A stretch of DNA of 64,000 bases, from the NCBI GenBank assembly GCA_030435675.1, contig CM059622.1, positions 868,001-932,000 on the forward strand, given 5' to 3'. The translations under genes and the position numbers were made by a program. Shown piece after piece: positions 10,700 to 20,900 of this stretch (position 1 is the stretch's first letter; each line of letters begins with the position of its first letter). The stretch comes from Steinernema hermaphroditum. Its lineage: Eukaryota; Nematoda; Chromadorea; Rhabditida; Steinernematidae. Below the pieces are notes generated by a model. The model searched no databases. It worked only from the letters and a program-made list of their open reading frames with translations, and was not told where the DNA came from.

Positions 10700-11959
10700 G
10701 AACGTTTTTGTCGTTTCGAAGAATATAAACGTCCCGTTTTCTATTCCCATTGGTGCTCTTTTGCCAAAACCGATTAACACTCGTTTGACCAAAGCTGTTA
10801 GTCTGTTCAACCTCTTGAACCTTCTGAGGCAACCGAAAACATCTCTGCTCTTAGCCCTAATGGCTTATTCCTCATTTTGTTTCTTTCACAATATCGTCTT
10901 TGTTCTTTCGAAACAACCTTCTACTCGTGTTTACCCCTTCCGACTTGTCGGTTCGTCCTCCAGCCACAATTATCCCCCTTCTTCCCCTCAAAATACGCGA
11001 AAATTGGCGATAATCCGTCGACGCTTTGGCTGACTCACTGCAGCCGCGCGATCGCCACCCGCCATTTCATGTTTCAAATTCGGCGATCGACGACCCTTGC
11101 CGCCCTCTTTAGTGTTGCGGTACATATATATTGAATTACCTGTCGGCCGTCGTCGTCCCATCTTAGGATTGTTCACGGCCGCGTCGCCCCATCGCGCGTG
11201 GGCAAACTTTGCAGCGGCCTCCCGCGTTCGTTTGGCGACCAGGTTCTTAGTGGTCACTCTGCCCCGTCGTATTGGGTAACGGCGACCCCTTTAAGTGCTC
11301 ATTGAGGTGTTCCTGTAGCCCGGGAATCGAGGAACTGGTTGCTGCTGTGCACTTGCAGGATGCCCAACTTCTCGATCGATGAGTGTTTGTGTCTTCTCGC
11401 GATCAATCAAACGAGTTCGGACTGGGCGCGCGCGTTGTAAAGAGATCAAAGAGTTTTTTGTTTGAAAACAAGGAAGCGATGAGTCAGCGGATGAGGCTAA
11501 CAACGGCAATTGGGGTCATGTGGTCGGATGTTTTGATGGAAAACAGCAGTATGTTATGATCCTCACCAATTTGATCGTTAGTCTTTTTACTTTTATGCCT
11601 GACATGGCCGTGTATCTGCAAGTTTTTTACGTGCAATTCACGAAAATGGCATGGTTTTGCGGATATGAAATGATCGGCTAGGATTCCCATTGCCACAACA
11701 AAACAGTGAGTCATGAACGGGAGGCTCAATGGATCAACAACGGGGGAAAGTGGGTGCCATATGCTCATGGGTGTTTTGATGGGAAACAGTGTATTCTGAT
11801 CCCACCCCAGAGTATAAAAATACCGAAAGTCTATGAATTTTACATCGAGAGTCGACTTGTAATTTCTTCAGATCTGGTATTACACGAAAAGCCTTCTGAA
11901 GTGAAAAAGCTTGTCTAGACGCTAGACATAAGTTAGCTTACGAGCGCGACCGCTGACAT
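10700..11959. other. Gene-free spacer with a diverged direct repeat
   Basis: No coding region is supported. Segments 11478-11567 and 11707-11808 resemble each other: both carry a GTGAGTCA/ATGAGTCA start, AACAACGG, and a (G)TGTTTTGATGG(G/A)AAACAG core. They look like two old copies of one sequence of unknown kind. Confidence 0.4.
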
Positions 11960-12031
11960 GACTCCGTGGCGCAACGGTAGCGCGTCTGACTCCAGATCAG
12001 AAGGTTGCGTGTTCGAATCACGTCGGGGTCA
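11960..12031 (+). tRNA. tRNA-Trp (CCA), second copy
   Basis: Identical to 10250-10321, with anticodon CCA and intact box A and box B. Together with 10628 and 12156 it forms a Trp-Glu / Trp-Glu pair in which the second Glu gene is inverted. Confidence 0.96.
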
Positions 12032-12155
12032 GAAATTTTTTTCCTTTTAAGTTAATCGAATTTATTTTTCCTCCATTTTTGTTTTTTTTTATCCAAAAGT
12101 CCTTTTTTAGTAACGTTTAATGTAGAGAAAGCCGAAGAACTTTCCAAAAATTATC

Positions 12156-12227
12156 TTCCGATGCCGGGAATCGAACCCGGGCCTTGCGGGTGAGAGCCGC
12201 AAATCCTAACCACTAGACCACATCGGA
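12156..12227 (-). tRNA. tRNA-Glu (CTC), second copy
   Basis: The reverse complement matches tRNA-Glu at 10628-10699, with anticodon CTC and acceptor and T arm intact. Confidence 0.96.
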
Positions 12228-12367
12228 CGTGCTCGCTCTCAATCAGGTTCATCAATGTAGGGTCCACTTCATCATGTTTGCATTTTCTCATGCAAATTTA
12301 CCTTAGCATTTTTTTAAAATGTAGAAATCGGATAAAACAAAAAAATTAATCGAGGGAAAAAAATTTC

Positions 12368-12934
12368 TGACCCCGACGTGATTTGAACGGCAACCCGACA
12401 AAATCGTCATTCAAAAATCGTCATTGCAAAAATCGTCACTCAAAAATCGTCATTTTACAAAAATCGTCATTGCAAAAATCGTCATTACAAAAATCGTCAT
12501 TTTGCAAAAATCGTCATTTTCAAAAATCGTCATTTTCAAAAATCGTCATTTTTAGCTTCGTTGGGAACCCGAAGGGCGAGCCTTGTTGTCGTGGTGGCTT
12601 CGGCAAACCCCGGCTTGGCTTAGGCTTAGGACAATGCCTGTTGATTTAATGCGAGCCCGAAGGGCGAGCCCTGTAGTCTTAACTGGTCGGGTACAACTGA
12701 TCCCAGGACAACTGATACCACGAATAAGTGATCCCATGGACAACTGATGCCACGATGCACAAATAGTTTTCGATGGTGTGTTTGTAAAAATTACGATTTT
12801 TGTAAAATGACGATTTTTGTAAAATGACGATTTTTGTAATGACGATTTTTGAATGACGATTATGTCATGTAGCCGATTTGAACACGCAACCTTCTGATCT
12901 GGAGTCAGACGCGCTACCGTTGCGCCACGGAGTC
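12368..12934 (-). pseudogene. tRNA-Trp gene split by a transposable element
   Basis: On the minus strand, 12934-12884 gives the first 51 nt of tRNA-Trp (acceptor 5' strand, D arm, CCA anticodon arm, start of T arm) and 12388-12368 gives the last 21 nt (T loop onward, acceptor 3' strand, discriminator). 51 + 21 is 72 nt, the exact length of the two intact Trp genes. The halves are separated by the element at 12389-12874, flanked by a duplicated 9-mer, GATTTGAAC, which is part of the T loop (box B). The only difference from the intact genes is TTCAAAT instead of TTCGAAT in the T loop. The gene cannot make a tRNA. Confidence 0.92.
12389..12874. mobile_element. 486-bp non-autonomous inverted-repeat element (MITE), Mutator-like by target duplication
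   Basis: The ends are imperfect terminal inverted repeats: the left starts GGCAACCCGACA and the right, reverse-complemented, starts GGCTACATGACA; both continue AATCGTCATTCAAAAATCGT. Inside each end is a tandem array of a unit close to CAAAAATCGTCATT, about ten units on the left (12394-12553) and five inverted units on the right (12783-12865). The middle holds CCCGAAGGGCGAGCC twice (12568, 12656) and three GACAACTGAT-type units near 12690-12750. Both sides carry the direct repeat GATTTGAAC (12380-12388 and 12875-12883). No transposase is encoded. A 9-bp duplication with GG..CC ends fits Mutator-like elements; that class call is inference. Confidence 0.88.
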
Positions 12935-14761
12935 ATGTCTTGGCCAAAGAGACAAAACCCTTAGCTGCCTCTCTATCTGTCTCATTTTCCTCCCTGTCTG
13001 AGACTTTTCGGTTTAGATGTATCGCTGTCTATTGCCTGTTATATTCAAATCGAATATTTTGCTCTCCATATTCGCCTTTCATTTCATCCCAATCAACAAG
13101 TGGCATCTGGTCATCATAAAAGTGACAAAGCATTAAGCGATAAGATCGCGCCAATCTGGCAATCAATCACCGCCACCATCTCTCTCCTCGGGAAGGTTAT
13201 TTGCGCAAATGACTCAAACTGTCACAATCTAATTGCTTCAGCCTCTCGACGGCTTATCGCGCAGCGGATCGCGCGACACCTTACTGATCATCTCCCGCAG
13301 TGACTCATCCAATCTGTGGCCTGCACTCCTCTCCTCCCCGCGGCTCAATGGCGAAAAAACATGGAAAGGAGGCGGCGCTCGGAGCAGCCGAGCAGCTGCT
13401 TGATCGCCGCAAACTTAAAGGGCCCAGGTGGCCGCCGGCAACAATTGTCGCCTGGAAGAGCGGGGCCATTGATTCCCCCTCGTACTTTCCCCTCTCCTTC
13501 TTCCTCTTCTTCTCCGTCTCCCTCGAAGGAGGTCGCCACCGAACCCGAACCGGTCTACTTCTAATTTCCTCTGACGGATGAGGTCGCGCGCCGCTGCTGC
13601 ACAGTTCGAAGTGACTCCGATTTGTGAGAAGGAGGTGGTCGTTGAGGATCTCTTAGCGGACTCCACCGGCTTTTATACTTTTACTGACACTTTTTTTGGT
13701 TCGGGTCGTCGGGGTTTGACTGTTCTCGTAATTTGGAGTTAAAACGTTAGAGATTGTATGTGATCGTTTTTGAATCACAAAAAGCATATTTTCTCTCTGC
13801 TACTGTGGGCTCCCATCAGGTAGAAAAAGATACAGTAGGCTGTCGTGTTAAGTGGAGGGAAGTTGAAGCTATCCGTACATTGGTGTCGGTTCTATACCAG
13901 AGAGCATGCCGGTATTATTACGGATATCGTAATCTCTTCCTTTAGCGGGGTCAATCAGCTCGTTACTGGATTACTCTCCGATTACTAAGCTTTTTAAGAT
14001 ACAAAACCTTATCTAATGATTGGGGGACACATATTCTCAGTTTTTGGGCGTATTCATGGACCTTGACCCGTTCCGAGTGTTAATTATTGCTCTTGAAGTA
14101 GTGCGACCCCATTGGGCATCTCTGAGACTCGCAGTCTTTCAGGATTACACAGAATCTAGCCTATGCGTCTTCTTTGTTTTCATAGTTGTTCTTATGGCAG
14201 TCGATCTTGATGAATTAGCCAACTTCCAGCGTTTGTTTTATGACCGTTCTGCAGTTCCTCGAGATCGGCGTATAAAAAATTGAGATGGACGCTTTCCGCA
14301 TCTTTCCGCCTCTGTATGTTTTCTTATAGCCCACATCTAACCATAAATGGCGCTTTCCTTGGCTTATAGCATCGATGTTTACCGGCACGTAGTCAACTTT
14401 TCTGTCACACACGAATACTTATGCATTGATGAGGTTTTTTTCTGGCATAAGCTAACGATAAAAGCTGCAATAAACCCCAACTGTTTAGCTCGCTGCAACG
14501 TTTAATGGCCTCTTTCCGTTTCATATCGGCGCGTTAATGAATGTTGCGATGTCCTCAAAATGGAGCGTTTCTTTTCAGGTGGTCGGTTTGGAAAGGGTTG
14601 AATGAGGGTGTTCATTTTTCATGGATGAAAGGGCTGGGTGATGACCTAGGAATCAGGGCTGTGTACAGTCTCGACTATCGATTCTCGACCGGATTCCTAT
14701 TGGGAATGCGGAAGACATAGTAGTAGTAAACCAGTCTTTCATAAACTGTCCTGAATGATAC
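12935..14761. other. Gene-free region
   Basis: No supported gene or repeat is seen. Open frames around 13300-13660 have a Ser/Pro/Arg bias on all strands and no recognisable domain. Confidence 0.4.
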
Positions 14762-14872
14762 CTGTTGTTCAGGGTCATAATAGTGGAAGAGGACCATTTC
14801 GACGAGTTTTTGGTCGGCTACTTGGTAGACGAGGTCGCTGTAGAGGGACAGGCAGACTGGGTTGATTTCGAG
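14762..14872 (-). pseudogene. Orphan inverted copy of a TEP-gene exon
   Basis: These 111 nt on the minus strand match the 111-nt TEP exon at 30691-30801 with six differences (about 95 % identity). A CAG acceptor precedes it and a GTATCA donor-like site follows, so the exon was copied with its splice sites. The peptide [19 protein letters not shown] is preserved, and changes include Gly-Ser to Glu-Ile and Asp to His. No other TEP exon lies nearby on this strand. It is a recent exon-sized duplicate, about 3 kb upstream of the TEP start and in the opposite direction. Confidence 0.88.
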
Positions 14873-14929
14873 CTGAAAGAGATAGTTGGTCACATTAAAA
14901 AATCGTAGCTCAGCAAAGTGGACGGCCTA

Positions 14930-15049
14930 GCAGCCCCAGGGGACAGTGGCAGTGAACCAATGCTTCTTGAATGCCTGAGTGGCTCATTGCGAACGTGCTT
15001 CAATTGTGAAACGGTCGGGGTCGGTTCGAGGCCGGCCTCAGTCCGAATT
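14930..15049 (+). repeat. tRNA-like dispersed repeat, copy A
   Basis: Conserved blocks in order: AGTGGCAGTGAA; GTGGCTCATTGCGAACGTG (box A-like); CGGTCGGGGTCGGTTCGAG (box B-like); GCCGGCCTCAGTCCGAATT. The same blocks occur at 22421, 30491, 38481 and 39851. No anticodon stem pairs, so it is not a tRNA gene. Confidence 0.7.
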
Positions 15050-17905
15050 TTCTCTTCTTACTTCAGAAAGCATACTAAACAGCCTATACTGTTTATGATG
15101 TCGGTTCTGAAAAGGAAGAAAAAGTCGTTTAAGGGTGCAGTCTGATTTGAAACGCATGACAGAAAGTATCACCGGACCAGGCCTAATCTGCCCACTATCT
15201 AACGCCAGGGCTTCTGGACATCAACGCCGGAATTCAACCATACTGGCTACTTTTTCAACTTACACCATCCATGATATAATCCAAAAACCTGTCTCCTAGA
15301 CACGTCGTCTTCACCTGTGAACCGGAAACTCTTAACACCGACTTCCTTATTCCGATCACTCGATCACGTTAAGTGAAATGCACTTCAAGTGCAAGCCGTC
15401 CTCTTCCCTCCTTTTTGAGCGTTTCTCAGCAAATCGACACGAGCGCCGCTTCGTCATCGCCGCGGCGATACCGAAACCGCAACAAACTCGTTTTGGCAAT
15501 TTGTCTTCGTTCGCTTTTGTCTTTTCGGACGCCTCCTGCCGAGAAGGCGACTCTTCTCGGCTGTCACCATGAGTGCCTCTTCAAGGTCGGCTTTGTGGCG
15601 GCATGGGGAACGTCCGTCTTTCTCATGTTCATTAGGGTGTTTAGGCTGGATCTGTGCCTTGGTCTGCCAGTGATCATATCGTAGCTTCTGGCTTTCATTA
15701 TATGGCATCACGATCTTATATGCGTGTCCATTTCTTTTCATTAAGTTGTAATTGAAGTACCTTTGCATAGGTTTCAAAATTCTTGAGCGGCTTTTTTGGG
15801 CTTTGTGGTAAGGCCGTCGTACCCTTATTCGGCGCGGACCTCAACCCATTATCATCAAAAGAGTTAATGGCTGGAAAACGTGTACCTCTCAGGTCGGCTA
15901 GCCATCATTTCTAAGGTCTGGATCTAGACAATTCCTTCATCCATCCTAGTCTCTAGACACTTTGAAATCAGGATTATGTTCTGGATCAGCCTAGATGGAT
16001 CGGAATCGGAATCGGAATCGGCCATTCAGCCGGTCCGTCTCTGACTTAGGCGCGAGTCTCAGAGCAGCTTCGTCCATCCCTCATAAAAAAGACGGCACTG
16101 TTTGGTTCACGCCTGTCTTCTTTGAGGCTGTCGGTGGAGAGAGGCTTAAGGAAGGCATGCCGCTTTGGGAACGGAGCCTGATTCGGTAGCTGTGTTGATA
16201 TCAGGCTGTCTTAATCCTAAGGAGAGGTATGAGGATGTCCCATGTAAGCACATTTTAAAAAATGATATCAATGCATATCAATTTATCCATCTCTTGGGTC
16301 CAGTTTGGACTCTCTACATCCCCACCCCTTCTGAGAAACGTTCGGTCATTTTAGAGATCACGAAAACCTGTTTCTTCCATCCCTGAACTGTGCGTGCAGA
16401 GGCCCAATGATCTCCATGATCGGATCAAAGTTTTCGCTTTATAGCACTTCAAAACAGATCAGGGATGTTTTCGAGCCTCTCCGCGACCTCCGCTCCCTAC
16501 CATCCCCCTTATTTACCAGCTCCTCCGTGTTTATAAATCGTCGCGTCGTGCACTTCTGCACAAAGTGCGTCGCGACGCATTTGTCGGTCACTTTTTGTGC
16601 GTCTCTTCATCGAACTCTCCTCGACGCGGTCGCCGAGAAACGGTCGCTAATGGACTTTCATTAATTTTGCGTTCTGTTCACAAGAAGTGCTGAAAAGAAC
16701 AGGGTGATGAGGTGCGGCGGTTCAATGGGATCGGGACGAGGTGACCGCCTAGTCAAATGGATTTGTTGGTGGAGCGGTGTCAACAACGTTGTTTTATGTT
16801 TGTGTTGATGGTTTCTGAGAGTCTAGGGGGCGACTGATCCTTTGTGGTATCGTAGTGGCTAGTCATCTCTGGTTTTTTGAGTTGATATTTTGAAAAATAC
16901 GATTTTTGAAACATTCTTTGAAACATACTAGGGTAGAAAAGAACCAAAAAATTTCGTACCGCGAAGGGATTCGAACTCGAGACCTTAATACACACAGAGC
17001 AACGCCGCTGCCAATTGTGCCGTAATGACACGTTTTTGAGTCACTCCGTAAAAGGGTCTTGTATCTGATCCAAATGTTTAACCATCAAAAGGCTAGCTTT
17101 CGACATCAGAATCGAGGCAATGAAGGCCTATTATGATTGGCGGTTACCATGCTAGAAGAACCATAGTTAACCTCGGCGACCTTCGTTACTGGACTTTTCG
17201 GCTTCCGAACGCCTGAGGCGACTCGGAGCGGTACTAGGAGACCCCGAAGCACCCCTTTGGACCCCAACGCGAAAAAAAGCGGTCGAAAGTACATAGGGCT
17301 GATGTCATATCCTGCCGGGATCCCGGAGCGATCTTCAAGCTACAAGGGTAATCCACCCGGAAGGCCATACATACTGTTCGGGGAGCTCTGAAGCTGGCGG
17401 TATTTATTCACTTTCAAGCTAGGGCTTTTCCCGATAGCTATGCGAATATTCTACCCTCGCCATCTCCTTAGCCATTCCCAGCCTTCTCATCTCACCGCCA
17501 TAAACATCTCTTTGCAATGAGTGACACATTGTTCAACCCGAAAAAGAACCAGTTCCTCCCGTGTTTTGCATCATCCCCCAATGCAGCCTTCGGCTAAACG
17601 CCTCCTCCGTGCCACCCTATCGCGCTGCTTGGCGCGCCACCCTGAAAGGCGCCCCAGGATCGCATTTCGCTCTCTGTCAACAATTTCCCTTTTTCGAAAT
17701 CGCATCGACCTTAAACAAAGAGGCGCGTTTTGAGTGTTTGTGCTGCTGCGGTGGGGTGAAGGAGATTAGCCCAGTTCGGATCGTTTTTCGCGCGCATAAT
17801 TACACGCCAATTCGTCTCCATCCGCCACTTTCCGTCCGCGTCCTTCGTGCAGCCCCGGAGAGCGCCCACTTGTTCCAGATCGCTCGAGCATCTTCGAGAT
17901 CTCAG
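15050..17905. other. Gene-free region upstream of TEP gene
   Basis: No supported coding region is seen. It contains a short GGAATC microsatellite (about 3.5 units near 16001-16024) and the tRNA-like relic at 16955. The final few hundred bases are presumably the TEP promoter; no TATA box stands out. Confidence 0.4.
16955..17029 (-). pseudogene. tRNA-like relic
   Basis: The minus strand shows GGCACAATTGGCAGCGG (box A-like) and, 30 nt on, GAGTTCGAATCCC (box B-like). The acceptor and anticodon stems do not pair. No isotype can be given. Confidence 0.45.
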
Positions 17906-20900
17906 ATGCATCGGCTTCTTCTTCTGGCGCTCGTCGCCTCCGTCGGCGTTGCCGTCACAAGAGCTGACGACGCTCCGTTGGACGCCCTCAACGAGAGCAC
18001 TCCGTCAACGACCCCCGTCGAACCGATCGTTTCCGGAATCTCGCCTATCTTTGGAACTACTGAACGGCCCAGACTATAGTGAGTTCATGTTGCTTGTTTA
18101 TGTGGTCTTTTGATCGGAGATGTTCGGGGAGGGTAGCTGAAAAACAGGGTTATACCTCTGTTGGCTAAATTCAAATATCAATTTTTGTAAGGACTTAATT
18201 TGAGTCCTAAGTGGCCAAGGGACCATGGCGAGGCTTAGAAAGCAACCCAATCACAGTCAAATATTGGGGCGGGCATAATGCTGTTTCCCCCTTTGTTTCC
18301 TTTTCGTTTTCGGGTGATCTGACTTCTCATCTGATTCGTTCAATGTGGAAACCATGAGTGAGGTACTTGACATTCTTGTCTTGCCGCCCCTCCCCCATCC
18401 CCTCAGGGATTGGAACCGATCTCATAAATTTGAATCGGACTTGGACCGTCCCCATTAGATTGCGATCGCATGGTCCAAGTGGGATCCGATCCACATCTAC
18501 GTGACGGATCGAATTTCAAAAGGATGGTTGAAATGGCTATATGTCCTTCTTTCATATTTTGAAATCTCCACTTTGTGTTCCTATTTCACTTACTTAACAC
18601 CATAGTAAATCAGAGTTTCCTATGTGATTTTTCAAAACTGATGGTTCTAAGTTTCGCAGAAAAATTCATATGCCATTTTCTTGGCGCTTTCTGGCTTTTG
18701 CGCAAGGAGAATGATGTATTTCCACTTTTCCAGTGCCGGCAACTACCTGGTCGTGGCCCCGAAGGTCGTCCGCCCGGGCATGCCATATGCCGTTTCGGTG
18801 AACATCCTGAAGAGCCCGGAGACGGAGCACATCGTGCGCGTCGAGATCCGCACGGGACGCAATGACACGGTGGGCGCGCGAGTCGTCTCCGGCGTCCGCA
18901 CCGGCCGTCCGCAGAACATCACCATCGAGGAGCTCAGTGCGGAGAGTCTCCTCCCCGGCACCGAGTACAAGGTCTACGTTCGTGCCGAGACCATCAGCTC
19001 GCACATCGTCTTCGAGCAGGAACACGAAGTCGAATACAACGCCAAGAGCCTTTCCGTCTTTGTGCAGACCGATAAGGCCATCTACAAGCCAGGCAGTACC
19101 GTACACTACCGTACCGTGGTGGTTCATCCTGACTTGACGCCGTTCACCGGTACCGTAACCGTGAAGATCCGCGATCCGAACCAGAACATCATCTCGCAAC
19201 AGCTAGAGAAGTCGTTGACGAAGGGTGTCTTCGGCAGCGAGCTGGAGCTGTCGACGGAGCCTCCTCTTGGCGACTGGACGATCGTCGTGGAGACGAGCAC
19301 GGGCATCAAGTACGAGAAGATCTTCTCGGTGGACAAGTACGTCCTGCCGAAGTTCGAGGTGAACGTGAAGACGCCCAGCTTCATCACCATCAACGACGAT
19401 TTGAGCGTTCTCGTCGATGCTAAGTAAGTGCTGAGTTTAGCCAGCTCAAACGATCCTAAATTGACCTAGCCACCTTTTGTACAACCACCTTCTAGGTACA
19501 CCTACGGCAAAGGAGTCTCTGGCAAGGCCAAGGTCACCCTAGAACTCCCGTGGCACCGTTGGCACACCATCACTCGCCCCGTCGACCCGACGGCCCAGAC
19601 CGAAGACGAGCAGCTCATCGAGCGTACCGTCAAACTGAACAACATGGGCGAGGCTACCGTAGTCTTCAGCAACGACGAGCTCAAGAAGGCCAAGCTCATT
19701 TCCGACTATGGCGGAAGTTCGATTCGTATCCTGGCCACCGTAACCGAAGATCTCACTGATATTCAACGCAACGGAACCACTCAGGTAGGGCTAAGGTTTG
19801 TGGCTACAGTACTCCAAGTGCCTTCTTTTAGATCGTCGCCTATCGTCATGATGTCAAGATGGAAGTGGAGACTCTGGGAGACACCTTCAAGCCCGGACTC
19901 AACCATAAGGTGGTCATCGCCCTGAAGCAGATGGACGACACCCCCATCAAGGGCTCTGTTCCGCGGCGCGTTCAGGTCACCACCGTCTACAGCTATCCCT
20001 ACGTTCCCGACGCCAGCACTCAACCCAGTCAAAAGAACGTCCAGATCGTCGACCTAGACGCCCATGGCACCACCGTACTCACCCTGAATCCGCCGATCAA
20101 CTGCACCACCGCCAGCGTGGAGACTCAGTACGACCGTACCGGAACGGACAACTTCACCGATTCGGTCATCTACAATCGCGTCTTCTTGGAGGCGTCCAAG
20201 AGTCCGACCAACTCGTTCCTGCAGCTTCTGCCTGACCATGACGGAGCTGTCGATGCCGGCAAGACGTTGTCCTTCAGGTGAGCAGGTTCATGTGGTGATT
20301 GGAGGGGTAGATATGAGGGCCATCATGAGCAGGTAAATCCAGCTTGACGATATTTGGCCTTTTAACTGGATAAGACATGAGTAACTCCTGCAGGTTAAGG
20401 CTTTCTTCCACATATGTAGACCCCGTATATACTATACTGATCTAAATGTGGAAGTAAGGCAGCTTACGGTTACTTATGACTCTTATCTAAATCTATGATT
20501 CAGGGAGGCAACCTTCCTAGGTTTCGAAAGGTCTGTGGTAAACCAAGCTCTGGTTTCTAGGTACTTTATTCAAGGCTAACCACTTCCTTTCTTCTAATTT
20601 GGACCTACGGGTCACTGTATCCCAAAAAGAGACCTTAGGTGCACCGTCTTCGCTTTCATAATCCAGATAGATTAAAGCCAGATTTGCCTCATCCCTTCTT
20701 ACCACAGATACTTTCAGCGTGCGCGCCACAGAACCTCTCGCCGTCATCACCTACCAGGTGATGTCGCGCGGATCGATCGTCCTCAGCCAAGACATCCCTA
20801 TGGACTCCGAAACGACGACCATCTCGTTCGCCGCCACCAACCAGATGGCGCCCAAGTCGCGTCTGCTCGTCTACGCCGTTCGCCCGTCCAACAAAGAGAT

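Noticed and set aside
10653..11033. 126-residue frame after tRNA-Glu
   Set aside because: It begins inside the tRNA gene and has no recognisable domain; most likely spurious.
12394..12553. CRISPR-like array of AAAAATCGTCATT units
   Set aside because: Units are contiguous with 0-4 bp between them, inside a eukaryotic inverted-repeat element; no spacers.
13300..13666. Overlapping frames of 82-93 residues on both strands
   Set aside because: Low-complexity composition in all frames, no homology visible.
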